From the NCBI GenBank assembly GCA_950097015.1, contig CATNEN010000011.1:3934501-3998500 (forward strand): DNA of 64,000 bases. Reading direction: 5' to 3'. Shown one piece after another: positions 52,765 through 64,000 of the stretch. A model generated the notes under the pieces. The model saw nothing but the letters and a program-made list of their open reading frames with translations, ran no database searches and was not told where the DNA came from. The position numbers and the translations under genes were made by a program. The DNA comes from Macrostomum hystrix. Taxonomy: Eukaryota > Platyhelminthes > Macrostomidae. Each line of letters opens with the position of its first letter. Position 1 is the first letter of the stretch.

Positions 52765-55700
52765 GACTGAACATGAGTCTGAGTTTGAATGTCTTGTCTA
52801 GCACTAGCAGAACTATGGTGGCATTCGATTTGTGGCAATCAAACTTTGTTAGGGCATCATCAATGCTTGCTGAAGTGTATAGAAAAGTTGTAATTGACAA
52901 AGGGTAAAAAACCAATAAATAATTTAATAATGATATTGTGTCAAAAAGTGAATCTTTTAAGCCAAATTTCAAAGCAAACACAACAGTTGTTTTTACTAAA
53001 ATACTCATTTAAAACAAGCAACAAAGCTTATAACTTTGTTACTTTGTATTCTATTCTGAATTGCATCCAAAATGTTTACATTTAGGTACCAATATTAGGT
53101 TTTCAAGACCATCTTACTTTATGTGGAGACTAACCACTTTTTAACAGACTTATTTAGAAATCAAAAAGCCAGTGCTGTGTAGGTATATATATATAAATAT
53201 GACTTATTAAAACTTTTTTTCATAGACAATCTCTATTAGCATCCATTTCCATAACTAAAAAAACCTGTAACATACTGTATGCTATTCTAGCTCATATTTC
53301 TGTAGCATCTATTAAATCAAGTGATTTTCTCATACAAAGAATTTATATAACTCAAATACATGCAATATGACATGTAAAATAGGATTTAACATGTTTAACA
53401 GTGTGAGACTTACAACATTTATGCCACATTGAAATCCTAGAGCCTGAGTCCTAGAGTTGGCAAAAACACAAAGGAAAGACTCCCAATTAGATTAAGTGAA
53501 CAAAAATCTGTCAGATTTTCTAAACTTCCTGATGTCTGGTCGCTGGAGTTAAGGCAGGTGGTTTTGCAGCGCAGTACAATGTAGCCATGTCACTAAATGA
53601 CATTTTGGGGTTGGTAAACACCAAGGTTTACACATTTCTGTTGCAGTGTTTTTGGAGCTACAATTCTAGACCCTATGTTGCCTGCCTGAAGGTTTTTTAT
53701 ATTTATTCTAATAGAGAAAATAGTGAAAATGTATGTAGCAAATTTTTCATCAACAAGCCCTTAAACCCCAGACTCAGGATAATATACAGGATAGGATTTA
53801 GCACAACACAACACATTGGGATAAAAATTGGTATACAGAGGGGCCTGGTGTACCCCTTGGTGCATAGCTTGGTATATGCCACGCAGACAGCAGGTAGAGG
53901 TGATCGACCAGGTTCCAAGTCCCCACTAGAACCATGAACCATATATAAAAAATGACCTAGTTCAAGTTTGGCATAGCATAGTATCTGCATGTGAAAATTA
54001 AAATGGAGTAGCTAAATGTTGATCAAAGAAAAGCTCCTAAAAATGAACAGAAAACTTAAATGAAAAATGTGTTTTATATTTTTGTGTTTATGTTTACATT
54101 TTATAGCACATTTATTTTTGTTATATGTGATTATAATTTTCTTAGTATATTTTCATGTGCGATATAAGTCCATTGGCCTACATTGGCATACAGGAGCTAG
54201 GAAAGCGAATTTGTTCTGGCATACACCAGTACACAATCCTGACACTGGCTTAAACCCTATCAGCTGCATGTCTAGTAGCCTATTACCAATAGGATAATTC
54301 ACATTTTTGGTCTGCCCTTCTCAGCCCCTCCCTTTAGAAAATTCTAGTTATGCCATTGGAGGGGTGTTGAAAAAGTAGCTGGCAGTTAATACTTTAGGTC
54401 CATATACATAGTCATTCCTACAACATAGGCCTAAGCAAAGTTGTCAGCAGAAAGCAGCATATTTTAGACCCACTTCCTCAACAACCACAGTAATAAATCA
54501 AATCACTTTGGTAGGTAAACCCTAACTGAAACTTTTAAAACAAAAGTGAAAATATTTAATCTGAGTATATTAAGTCCTAAATCATAGATATGTCAAAGCA
54601 ATATGTAGGCCTAGGCCTAACAATAGGCCCTATTTTTACTCATTTAAAATGTTTCAGTAAAATTAAGTTAATAAAAAAGAAACTTAGACCACATAATGTT
54701 AAAGTTAGGGTTAGAGCTTAAAGTTCAGACTTAAAGACTTTTAAAATTTCTAAACATTAACATTTCACTGTAGAACAGTTTGTGTACTTTACTGCATTGG
54801 CAAGACACTCAAATCTTCAAGAATTCAAGAATCTTCAAGAATAATTCATAATTGCTTCAAGAATTGAAGACATAAAAGAGAGAGGGAGTGAGCAATTCAA
54901 AGTCGAAGTGATATGTGAGAGACTGCGTTTTAGCATTGCTTTTAGTGAGTTTTAGGTTGCATCTTGCATGACAGGCTAGGCTCACTTCCTAAAACAGCAA
55001 ATACAACTAGCAGAATGTTGAACAATATGTAAGAAGATTATACACATGAAGACAGACTCTAAATTATGAGAGAATTTTCTATATTATGTCAAGTCGAGAC
55101 AAATGTGACCTTTATAATACAGAAAAACTGGCGCACAGTGCTGAGATCGCATCTAAAGTTTCTTGCAGGCAGAACAATCAAGTAAAAATACGAAAGGGCA
55201 AAGTAATATAATTAAAATAAAAATATGTTTCTTATAAAAAAACATTTTTTGAGTACTTTTGCGACAATTTTTAGTTTAAATATATTTATTTTGCTTGAAA
55301 ATTTCACAAACAGACCTAAAGTACCATAAAAGGAATAAAGAAAGTATTATCTTCGTTAAAACTTTTTATTTACGGTTTAACTGCTCATCTCACAATAATT
55401 GTTTTTTAATTGCGTAGAATGCATTGTTTTGCATTTTGGCTTGTAATATAATTTATTCATGTTGGATTTTGTTGATGCTTGGTGTGTTCATATTGTTTGC
55501 ATATTCTGCGCATTACAGATATAGGAGAAAAGTAAAGGTAATGATAAAAATGATTACATAAGGCGCCAGTCGTTTTACATACGTGAGATGTATATCCATC
55601 AAATAATCTCCGTGTCCGCAATTTAATCTCTTCTGCACTACGGATGTAATAATGTCGGCTCGAGTTTGCTTCAAATAGACAGACTGGTTACTTGTCCTAG

Positions 55701-55950
55701 TTGAACATTTAACTCGTACATACATGCAATGCGACTGTTAATATGCCTTTAAGTTATAAATGTAAAAGTATAAATACTTTTAATTATTGCCTAATTTATC
55801 TTATGCTCTCGCTTTGCAAAAACCGATCCTCTATAAATAAATGTAGGCGAAGTTTTTCGTACAAGGCACCGTTCTATTTATTAATTTACATTACTACGTT
55901 ATTTACAAACAAAAACTACGCGTGTATATATAACCAGGTATTGTGTGGTA
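52765..55950. other. 3.2 kb without a recognised gene
   Basis: AT-rich sequence with short frames on both strands (for example 53587-53937, 54067-54297, 55513-55725) lacking domains or coding-like codon use. No SINE, tandem array or TIR element recognised. It includes the 5' flank of the unknown gene. Confidence 0.5.
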
Positions 55951-56258
55951 GAGGTTGTAGCCTAGTGGTTAGGGCGTCGGACTCACGACTTGAAGGTCGG
56001 GGGTTCGATTCTCGACTCCACTGGAACAATTTGCGTCCTTTAGCAAGACCCTTAACTCTGCATTGCTTCAGTTCACCCAGCTGTTAAATGGGTACCAGCA
56101 TCAGCTGGGATAATTAAAGGTGGGTGTGGCGTCCCCCCAGTCCGTGGACTGAACAGCTGTACGCAGCCTTCAGATGCGCCGCGCATTAGCTGCGGCTGTG
56201 CTGTCGGCTGCACATCTGACCCAATTGGGGCAGGTGTAATCAATTATTATTATTATGT
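55951..56258 (+). mobile_element. SINE-1, best full-length copy
   Basis: Defines the family. tRNA-like head GAGGTTGTAGCCTAGTGGTT (A box), GGACTCACGACTTGAAGGTC, GGGGGTTCGATTCTCGACTC (B box). Body: TCCTTTAGCAAGACCCTTAA, CACCCAGCTGTTAAATGGGT, CAGCATCAGCTGGGATAATT, GCGTCCCCCCAGTCCGTGGA. Tail: GCTGCGGCTGTGCTGTCGGC, CAATTGGGGCAGGTGTAATC and a short ATT repeat. Other copies lie at 20186, 22202, 29865 (-), 32712 (-), 50885 and 60905, with relics near 13500 and 25000. Confidence 0.93.
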
Positions 56259-56557
56259 GTGGCAGACAAAAAAACAACCGACTCAGCCAATCACAGCGTG
56301 CGCGACTAGCAATTTCACTCAAGTGGCAATTGCAAGCCGATTTGCACAACAGTAGCTGTGCAATTCTTTCAATGCAGCTTGCCTCACATTATCTACCTAG
56401 CTGTATTTAAATCTACTCTATGGGATTTTCTAGCTGATGCCATATATTTATGAATCTGTAGCCTCAATTTTATTTGTTTTTATGAATTCTTTAAAGATGG
56501 GTTGGAAGATACGGCCCTACAAGAGGCATAAGTAAATAGTGCAGCAAAAATAACGGA

Positions 56558-58303
56558 TCATCGCGCCGTCGGTAGAAACTCGAGCGCGTCGAACAGGTGA
56601 TGGCCGGAGGCCACAAACTCTCGCATGATAGCCTTGGTCACCTTTCCGGTGGGACCAGTGGGGAAGTGATCCAAGAATGCCCAGTATCTCGGCACATACG
56701 AGATGCCAGTTCGAGTTTCACCGATGCCCTGGTCGATGCACCAGTCGACTAAGAGCCGTACATTGTGCCGGATCTTCTCCAATGCAACCAGCTTTTCGCC
56801 ACTTTGCAACACAATGCAGGCAACGATTTCTTCACCAATGCGACTGTCGGGAACTCCGAACACCTGGGCGGCGTGAACACTTGGATAACCGAGGAGCACA
56901 TGCTCAATGCTGCTCGGTGAGACATTGTCTCCAGCCAGAATCATCAGATCCCTGATGCGATTGGTCACAGTGATCCTGCCGAACTCGTCCATGCTGGCAA
57001 GGTCTCCGGTGCGGTACCAGCCAGCATCCGTCAAGACAGTCCGGCTGAGGTCCGGGTTGTCCAAGTAGCCGCGCATCACAGAATAGCCGCGTACCAGCAC
57101 CTCACCGACGGTTCCGATTGGCACAGGTAGCGGACTGCCTGCGTCACTCTCCAGGTCGGCTATCATCACTTCCATGTGAGGCGCAGCCTTGCCAACTGTT
57201 TCACGACGAGCTTTCTGATCGTCGTCCGGACCCCACGGTGGGCAAACTGAGGAGATCATGCAAGTCTCAGTGCTGCCGTAGTAGTTCACCAGGCCCGGCA
57301 GGCCGGTCATCGCTCGCTCCATCTGCTTGCTGGTTGTCGGGGCTCCGGACAGCAGTGCGCTGCGCAAAGTTCCTGGCGGACTGCCGCCTTTCTGCAGAAT
57401 GTCGTGCACCAGGTAGCCGAAGAAGTCGCCGCTGGTTACTCTCTCCTCAGCGAGTGTTTTGAGCAGCCAGAGCGCATTCTCGGCGCCTCGATTTCCAGCG
57501 AATGTACTAGCCGGGGTGATCACCAGAGTGAGGCCATCCAGCATGGCCATGAAGAGGCCGAAACTGCCTACCATGTGGCTGGTGGGCCGATCTGAGAAGA
57601 AGACGTCGTCACAAGTCAGCAGGGCGCCCTGAGTGCGAAACCGAATCGAATTGACCAGCGAGTGATGCGTGTGCGGCACCATCTTCGGCTCTCCAGTTGT
57701 GCCCGACGTCAAGTAGATGAGCGCCACTTGATCAGCCGAAATCAGTCGCTGTCTTTCACGCAGAAGTTTCAGCATCTCGTCATCCAATTTCATTGCAGTT
57801 TCTTTGCCTTTCTCAACAAGCGATTCGAGATCGATTCTCAGGTTGAGTTGATCAGCTAGCGAGTCCGCACCAGCCTTGTAAACTCCTGATCCCAAGTAGA
57901 ACAGCGCCTTGCTCTCGGTTCTTTGAGCCAGTCGGATCAAGTCGCACTGCTTGCTGACCTGAGCGGAGACAATGACCAGACCTGCTTTGTGAAGGCCGGC
58001 CAGCGTGGTGGAAAACTCCAAGCAGTTTGTTCCCAGCATCATCACCCGGGTACCGACGCTAAGGTAAGGATTGTTCAGCATCAGGTGGCACGCGATACCA
58101 TCTGTGACATGGTGGAACTGGGAGCATGTCATTGCTATTCGTTGAGTGCTCGGGCTGCGGAACACAATGAGCTCTTTGTCCGGAGTTTCGGCTGCCCATT
58201 TCGAGAGGCGATCAAAACTGCGCCAGAACCGCAACGGCTCCGCTGTGCTGCCGTGACAATAACTGCTGGTGAGCTTTGAGCTTGAGACTGTTGGATTCGC
58301 CAT
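56558..58303 (-). CDS. Acyl-CoA synthetase, ACSF2-like, intronless
   Basis: Adenylate-forming enzyme that makes acyl-AMP and then acyl-CoA, probably from medium-chain acids. 581 aa, ATG at 58303, single exon. Core motifs intact: P-loop YLTSGTTGEPKMVPHTHHSL (residues 197-216), YYGSTET (341-347), GEVLVRGYSVMRGYL, WYRTGDL (429-435), the hinge NRIRDLMILAGDNVSPSSIE (448-467, with Arg in place of the usual Lys of gRxKD), GVPDSRIGEEI, and catalytic Lys554 in PTGPTGKVTK. Length matches ACSF2 without a clear mitochondrial presequence. Lack of introns suggests retrotransposition. TTTATT at 56468-56473 is a minus-strand AATAAA about 85 nt past the stop. It shares only the superfamily with the ACSL gene at 33491-46929. 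Confidence 0.9.
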   Translation of the reverse strand: MANPTVSSSKLTSSYCHGSTAEPLRFWRSFDRLSKWAAETPDKELIVFRSPSTQRIAMTCSQFHHVTDGIACHLMLNNPYLSVGTRVMMLGTNCLEFSTTLAGLHKAGLVIVSAQVSKQCDLIRLAQRTESKALFYLGSGVYKAGADSLADQLNLRIDLESLVEKGKETAMKLDDEMLKLLRERQRLISADQVALIYLTSGTTGEPKMVPHTHHSLVNSIRFRTQGALLTCDDVFFSDRPTSHMVGSFGLFMAMLDGLTLVITPASTFAGNRGAENALWLLKTLAEERVTSGDFFGYLVHDILQKGGSPPGTLRSALLSGAPTTSKQMERAMTGLPGLVNYYGSTETCMISSVCPPWGPDDDQKARRETVGKAAPHMEVMIADLESDAGSPLPVPIGTVGEVLVRGYSVMRGYLDNPDLSRTVLTDAGWYRTGDLASMDEFGRITVTNRIRDLMILAGDNVSPSSIEHVLLGYPSVHAAQVFGVPDSRIGEEIVACIVLQSGEKLVALEKIRHNVRLLVDWCIDQGIGETRTGISYVPRYWAFLDHFPTGPTGKVTKAIMREFVASGHHLFDALEFLPTAR

Positions 58304-60443
58304 TTACTTGGTAACAGTTAGGCTCTCTTATCATATGTGCTCACGTAAAAGTTAGGTCTTTAGCTCGTTTAGAACTGTGTCAATTCATATATTTACCCGT
58401 TTTAATCTTATCTATTATCTTGCCTTCATTCTTGCTCCTCTAGCTATATGTCTTAATAGCAACAATCGCACATTCGTGCGGGCCATGAAACTGATATTTT
58501 ACCGGAGGAGGCCCAAAATTACTAGACCAAGAGAGCTACATGTGCTAGTAGCAGATCGAAACCTAAATCAGTGCAGTCTGTTTAATTATTACTTATATGG
58601 CAGTGCAATTTGACTTGAAATATACCTATACACGAGCGACGGAATTGCACTTATATTAATTAAGCTATTAATTATTTCTTTTAAGCAATAAATCCTTTCC
58701 AATATATTGCATGGCGTTAATAAATTTCATAAAATCAATAAAATCAATAATGAGATCAATAAAATAATTGATCGATAGGCCCTGTCTGTACATATATACC
58801 GTACAGTGATATTATACAAGGCATAATATAAAATATGTTGATTGTATTTATCTGCTGATGACTTGGTCTAGATTGGTCTAGCTAATATCTTATAGGTGGA
58901 GTCAGGTAATAAAGTTCTACTGCCCTGTACTGTACGTGACAAGGGCATGCTTATGCATATCAATATGTTATTTGACCAATTAAGCATCGCGCGCGTGCAA
59001 AGGGATGATTTTTTGCGAATTGTTTTATTTCTTTTAATTAAGAGGGTGTGACATTCACATAGAATATAGAGACATATAGAGACATCCAAATCTTCGCAGT
59101 TGCGGATTGCGCTGACCTGGCATTGCCAGCTGCAGGACTTCATTGCCTGCATGGATTTATAGCTTTTCAGGCCTTCATTCGCCCGTAACTTGTCAAGTAA
59201 ATCAAATACGTTTTATCAACAAATAATTTAAAATAAAGCAAATGATTGACACATAAAATTTGTCACCAGATTTCTTAATTTGTCTGTTAATTTACTTGCT
59301 ATATTTGCATATTTTAACGGTCGCACAAAACGCACAAAATATAAAGCCAATTAAAATTACAAATGACCCATAAGCTGGTTTTTTTATAAATTTCTACCAG
59401 TTTCTTTTGTCATCGGTATGCAATCAATACAAGTCGTGCAGTTTATTATATATAGGGCGTTTCCGGTGGACATTTATCTTCTTTCGTGGTTACTTTTTTT
59501 TAACCTGCACTTCTTGCTAACGTCACGAAAAAAGGTAAGAAAAATTCGAACAGGAACAAATGTTGTCGTTGTTATTACAATTTATATTCATATTTCTGTT
59601 TATTTGCTTAGTTTTCTATCAATTTTCTGTCAGTTTGTTTTTTTGCGTCACTGATTTAAAAGCTTCACTAACGACGCTGTTGCCAATTTTGAAAGCTATT
59701 TCCATCTTTCTTTTTTTCGGTAACTGACCGAGGACTTAAATTCACTTAATTACTGTTTATTTTTTGTCTAATCCAGTTTAATGTGTTATTATGCATTACT
59801 TAGAGTATGAAGCTTAAATTATTTTATAAATCTTATAAAAACTTCTTATCTAAGTGATTGCCAGAATAGAAACACCGTGGTCTAAAGCTAAGTTCATTAA
59901 ATAATTAAAGTTCAAAAAACCAAATGAACCTTAGCTTATTTTAGTTCGTATTTTTTTATTATAAGTTAAAGTTCTTTCGTTTTATATCCTGCTGATAACC
60001 ATTGAATAAAACAAAAGCGCTCGTATGATTAACAGTATAGATTAGTTACTCGTAGATTAGATTAGATTAGATAAATAGTAAACAAATAATCTATTAATTT
60101 TATTTACAATCTTTTTAACTTAGTAACACAGTTGTTTATTATTTATAATTAAGTGTTACCTGGGAAGCATGAGCTGTATAGAATTATTTATGTTTGAGTT
60201 TTACCTTATTAAATGCTAAATTTGTTTATAAACTACATATATATAGCTCGTCTATACAACTTCTCTAATCAAGTTAATATTTACAAACAGAATCTGTAAG
60301 TTTCCATTTCAGTTGATCGACACGGAACTATAAGCGGTGGTCCTAAAATGACACAACTAACTTTATTCCAGCTATTTCATATCGGGCTCACTGGTACCCC
60401 CGTAAAACCAGTTAGTGTCTCATCATCACACTGTTACTGAACA
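58304..60443. other. 2.1 kb AT-rich intergenic sequence; no gene seen
   Basis: Several short frames (58377-58613, 58868-59152, 59418-59654) lack ATG support or coding character. A short GATTA run (60055-60075) is the only tandem motif. Promoters for both flanking genes are expected here, but none could be assigned. Confidence 0.5.
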
Positions 60444-61597
60444 ATGCTGGCCAATTGCGCTTCAGCAGCTCTGGTTGCCATAGTAACAGGCGTCTCCTCT
60501 CGCAACGCCGGGCCAGCAACAGCTTTTTCATCCGGCGGAGTTTCGTTGAGTTCCTCGTCAGATTCGGCGATACGATGGCACGCCACCCTGGCTGGCGTGG
60601 CTGCCGCAGGATTGTTGAGTTTCGGTGTGCGAGCTCTGCGACGTCGCGAGGGTCGGGCTGGACAATCGGAGACTCTGGCGCACAGCAGGCTCACCCGGCA
60701 CACACTGTTCAACGCTGCGGCGGTGGCGCAGACTGCAGCCGGGGTTGGCCTCGCATGGCTGGCCATTCGATCCGAGGTGAGGTCGGGCAGAACTGGCTGA
60801 TTGACAATTTTTGCCTAATGTTTTCTCTTTTCTGACTCGGTTCAATGCGTTAAATAAAACAGAAAGACTAAAGTGAATTCTCATCCAGTTGGGTTTTACT
60901 GTCTATGGCACAGCCGCTGCTTCAGCTCACTCAGTCGTAAGATGAGTAACAGCATCAGCTGGGTTGCGGCGGTCCCCAGTCCACGGACAGTACAGCTGCA
61001 CACAGCCTTCAGAAACGCCGCGCAACAGCTGCGGCTGTGCCAACTAACTATGCATCTAGCCTAAAGTTAGTTCGTTGTCATTTCTATCAATTTAGAATGA
61101 ACGCAATATGCTAACAATCCATTGTCAATTCAGCTAGTGTACTCGTACGCCATTGGATGTCACAGATGTAGTTTTTGCAGAAAATTGGAAGTCTTAAGCA
61201 CGTCGCATTAAACTCGTTTATCGCTCGCTTTACCATGCTGTGAGCTTCAAAGTAGTTTTCATTAACTTCATTTTTTCAGGCGCACCATCGTCATCTCGCC
61301 TCTTGGCACGGTTGGATTGGTTCGGCGGCTACGTTGGCCCTAGTAGCACAGTGTACAGCTGGCTTCCTCCTGAGATATCGCCTACCGGCGGCTTCGAAAC
61401 TGCGCTTAGCCATGGAGTTTCTGCACGCAGCCAGCGGAGGTGTCACTTTTGGCTTGGCCTCGGCTGCTGTCTGTAGCGGTCTCTTCACTGATTGGTTCCT
61501 GCGCCGATGTCCTACGCCTCTGCTATTGGCTTGCGTTGTCTGCCTTCACCTGATTGGTATGCGAGTTTTCTCGCAAATTTGGAAGCACTACTTCTAA
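60444..61597 (+). CDS. Cytochrome b561-domain protein (CYB561D1/D2-like), two exons
   Basis: Transmembrane haem protein carrying electrons across a membrane, typically ascorbate to a ferric or monodehydroascorbate acceptor. Exons 60444-60776 and 61280-61597 join in phase 0 to 216 aa. Six hydrophobic segments are visible. Four histidines sit where b561 proteins bind two haems: RWHATLAG (His46), SRLTRHTLFN (His86), ASWHGWIGS (His121) and MEFLHAASG (His160). The SWH-G and R-H spacing is close to the short CYB561D2 type. AATAAA at 61740. The intron holds a truncated SINE-1. Identification rests on the histidine pattern and topology; overall similarity is modest. Confidence 0.82.
60905..61068 (+). 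mobile_element. SINE-1, 5'-truncated copy, in the b561 gene intron
   Basis: Starts in the body (GCTTCAGCTCACTCAGTCGT), continues AACAGCATCAGCTGGGTTGC, CCCAGTCCACGGACAGTACA and CAACAGCTGCGGCTGTGCC. Head and tail are missing. Confidence 0.75.
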
Positions 61598-62340
61598 ATT
61601 TCGGACTTATTCTTTTCATTCGGTTAAGATTTAACAATCATCTTCAGCTGTTACTACTGCAAGTAAGCGAGTTGGCAACTCTTTCGTGAAATAGTATCAT
61701 GAATTCAATGTGTCCACTTCCGAAAACGAAGGATGAAAAAATAAAATCATTGCCCTGTAATCGTATCGTTTTTGTTAGTTTAGTAATAGATAAAACCTTA
61801 ATTCCCTCCTAAAGCCAATCAAATTCAAAGTCCTCAACTGTTAAAATGTTGCTTTCTCAAATTGATAGTTGAATGCAAATTTAACAGCTTTTACTCTCAT
61901 TGCTAGTTGTTTAGTTCCACAAATTTTATCAGTTTTTGTAAAATGAGGTGGAGTTTTTAGGTTTTTCAAACATTCCATTGTTTATTTTCGTGATTTGAGA
62001 ATTTTACATGTTTAGTTTCGTCATCACACAGCTTTGAGTATAGGTCAATTATTTGTTAGTTTTTTTCGTGTTCACATACGGTCATAAAGCTTTACACTAC
62101 GAGCTGTAGATATTTAAAATCCGGTGCTAGAAAATTTGTTTAATTATTGCTCGTACAATTTAATTTCTCGGATAGAATTGAGCTAGCTAATGATAGATAA
62201 TGCTTCCATTGACATGTATCTTCCATATTTTATTGGATCTTAAAATAAACATTTAAACTGTATAGTCTAGCAGCTTAATTATACTATAAATACGTATTTA
62301 ACTCGTTTCACTTTGTTACCGACGCTGTAAGGCATCTTTT
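61598..62340. other. 3' flank of the b561 gene; no gene seen
   Basis: AATAAA at 61740-61745; otherwise AT-rich with no supported frame. Confidence 0.5.
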
Positions 62341-62354
62341 AGAGAATTCTGAAG

Positions 62355-62672
62355 GTCGATGAATTGCAGGAGGGCTGCGGGCAAATGGTACTAGACCCGC
62401 AGCCGCTGACTCTTGAGCACACATGTACGCAAGAAACTGAACGCGGGCACAAACTCACAAAGTTGTGTACATCTGCCCTGACTTTCTCATCGTTCAGGCA
62501 ATCTCACTGTGCCTTGGAGGTGGGCCAATACGGGCGTAAAACACACGACAAGCCCCCAAGCCTTCTCTACGCGGCTGCGCCCCAAATGAATGTGGCCTCG
62601 CCGCGGAATCGAGCTCAGGGATATTAGTGCGAGAGACAACGCGTTAACCGCTCTGCCAGCGACCCCCTGTTC
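62355..62672 (-). mobile_element. SINE-2 copy, antisense
   Basis: Minus-strand reading: TCGCTGGCAGAGCGGTTAAC, GAGCTCGATTCCGCGGCGAG, GCCACATTCATTTGGGGCGC, GAGAAGGCTTGGGGGCTTGT, then the GCACAGTGAGATTGCC and GGGCAGATGTACACAAC parts. Together with 8748 it defines the family. Confidence 0.78.
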
Positions 62673-62679
62673 TTGCATG

Positions 62680-63131
62680 CCAGCATAAGCTGGGTTGAAA
62701 GCTTTGTGCTATTATAACAATTACTTTTAGTTATTGCGAGTGGTACAGAACTGGAGAAAGAGTATATGGCTACTTAAGCACCGGCGTCGGTTCACTAATA
62801 GCAAAGTTAGTTTAAGTATGAGTTACAACAATTTAATGTACATGTGCACGTAGTTCATTAGTTTAACTTTTTAAAACTCTTTCTATTCGCGGCCCCGCTA
62901 TACGCTTAAAACACAAAAAATATTCGAGTGAAAACCTTTTGCAAAAACCTTTTCGTCTGCTAAGACACGAAATTGCATGCAAACCCACTGCATGGTAGAT
63001 AACATATCTTAAAGCTTCGACAAAAATGCAACAATTTTTTTTTGTTGCTTTTAGAGAGGTTGTATACGAGTATTTAATAGAATTAATAGTTAGCCCGTAA
63101 ATATGTGCAAACCCTAGAGCTATAGGAAGAG
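62680..63131. other. No gene seen
   Basis: AT-rich unique sequence; nothing recognised. Confidence 0.4.
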
Positions 63132-63530
63132 CCTGTTACAGGCTTCAATCTCAAATCCGTTGACATCAGCTCAGGCTATCGCCATGTGACATTCAATGTA
63201 CATTATAATACAAATATATGAAGAGTGGTGTCCCATCATGATTGCAACTCATGTTTTCTCAGAAACAAGATTATGCAAATCAAGATCAGAGAGCCGCTAT
63301 GCTAATTCTGAGCAATCAGGATTTACCCGCTCAGGCATTTAGATTAATTTTGATCATTTATTTGAGCCACAACTGCATGCATACGAGAGCAACTAGACGG
63401 AACAGTTTCGGGATCTCATATTAATCCCTGGAGGGATAAAATGTAAATATATACTTTGGGTCCTTGAGAGCAATAAAAGCTTGAGCTATGCAGTCGGAGC
63501 TGGTCCGGTCTCTTTGATCGTGGCGCCCAG
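63132..63530 (+). mobile_element. Possible LTR remnant
   Basis: Begins TGTTACAGGCTTCAATCTC, has AATAAA at about 63471 followed by a GC-richer end, and is followed by TGGCGCCCAGTTG (63521-63533), which resembles a tRNA primer-binding site next to a 5' LTR. No second LTR or target duplication is visible, and the presumed 3' end is not CA. Confidence 0.3.
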
Positions 63531-63633
63531 TTGTCGTTAGAACCAATGAACTGGAACAGACCAGACTCCAAAATTTGCTAATAATCAATTTACAGCTCGC
63601 TCAAACAGATCAGAAGTTTCTCGAGACGCGCAT

Positions 63634-63640
63634 TATAAAA
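63634..63640 (+). promoter_or_regulatory. TATA box of the secreted-protein gene
   Basis: TATAAAA 84 nt upstream of the ATG at 63725. The same heptamer stands before receptor genes 1 and 2. Confidence 0.5.
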
Positions 63641-63724
63641 AGCGATTCATTTGGAAAAACCTGGTAAGTTGAGAAACAGGAATTCAGCCTTAGCACTGCA
63701 GCCACAGAACGGATTCTATTGAGA

Positions 63725-64000
63725 ATGACATACTGTACTGTCTTGCAAATTTTGCTTCTGACTTTTTTCGCCCAAGCCAACTGCCTTGACAATGTCGCTG
63801 TTAGACACTCGGGAGATCTCATCGTTCCTGAATGCTATTCAAAAGCTGACAACTGCGACAGATATCAAGACTGCTGCGACAGCGCTCGAACTTTTGATCC
63901 TAGAGATGCTGGCATCACTTGCGAGAGTGTATTGCTGTGTACCAATGGGACATGCGACAGTCTGCGAGGTCAGTACTCGGTGTACATGGTCACGAAGTGC
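63725..64000 (+). CDS. Secreted cysteine-rich protein, 5' part (runs off the window)
   Basis: ATG at 63725 opens 92 codons to the window end without a stop. The N-terminus is a signal peptide (TVLQILLLTFFAQANC) with likely cleavage near residues 18-20. The visible mature part has eight Cys in about 70 residues with spacings such as ECYSKADNC, DCCDSA and CTNGTC, and an NGT glycosylation site, as in small disulfide-stabilised extracellular domains. A TATA box lies 84 nt upstream. The family cannot be named from this part; a further exon may follow. Confidence 0.6.
   Translation, partial: MTYCTVLQILLLTFFAQANCLDNVAVRHSGDLIVPECYSKADNCDRYQDCCDSARTFDPRDAGITCESVLLCTNGTCDSLRGQYSVYMVTKC

Noticed and set aside
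54700-54730. TTAGGG-like motif suggesting an internal telomere repeat
   Set aside because: Only one or two imperfect copies (GTTAGGGTTAGAG); no array.
55951-56020. Functional tRNA gene
   Set aside because: A and B boxes are present but the acceptor stem does not pair properly and the sequence continues into a repeated SINE body.
58377-58613. 78-codon frame
   Set aside because: Begins at GTG, the only internal ATG is late, AT-rich codons; no support.

Overview
The window is animal nuclear DNA. It carries spliced genes with GT/AG introns, a choline transporter, Cys-loop receptor subunits, AATAAA signals, tRNA-derived SINEs, and many minisatellites sitting in introns and between genes. GC-rich coding exons lie in AT-rich, repeat-laden flanks. 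An invertebrate, possibly a free-living flatworm such as Macrostomum, would fit, but that is a guess; no species marker is visible.

Layout. 0-0.65 kb: last exon of a D-amino-acid/D-aspartate oxidase, followed by two 20-bp minisatellites (to 2.9 kb). 4.5-7.9 kb (+): a complete six-exon high-affinity choline transporter. 9.65-10.37 kb: a broken Ty3/Gypsy integrase. 11.35-14.6 kb (-): a diverged choline-transporter paralogue, tail to tail with the first, with every intron at the same position and phase. 14.6-16.7 kb: a 30-bp minisatellite directly upstream of it. 17.1-19.5 kb: a nested transposon, in which a THAP-encoding element with 24-bp TIRs and an 8-bp target duplication has inserted into the TIR of a second element carrying a decayed Crypton-type tyrosine recombinase. 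20.8-22.9 kb: a five-exon multi-pass membrane protein I do not recognise. 23.6-31.9 kb: three intronless Cys-loop receptor subunits (+,+,-). 33.5-46.9 kb (+): an eight-exon long-chain acyl-CoA synthetase relative whose introns are swollen by six tandem arrays. 47.2-50.5 kb: two more arrays. 51.3-52.8 kb (-): a two-exon gene of unknown function. 56.6-58.3 kb (-): an intronless ACSF2-like acyl-CoA synthetase. 60.4-61.6 kb (+): a two-exon cytochrome b561-domain protein. 63.7 kb to the end: the start of a secreted cysteine-rich protein.

The genes do not form one pathway. Two themes stand out: local duplication (two choline transporters, three receptor subunits) and tandem-repeat expansion (twelve arrays, about 13.6 kb, roughly a fifth of the window). 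The strongest unexpected signal is a 372-nt tract covering the receptor transmembrane domain. It is nearly identical in DNA among the three receptor genes although their extracellular halves have clearly diverged, which points to gene conversion. Choline uptake and Cys-loop receptors could both serve cholinergic signalling, but the receptors lack the usual acetylcholine-binding residues, so that link is only inference.
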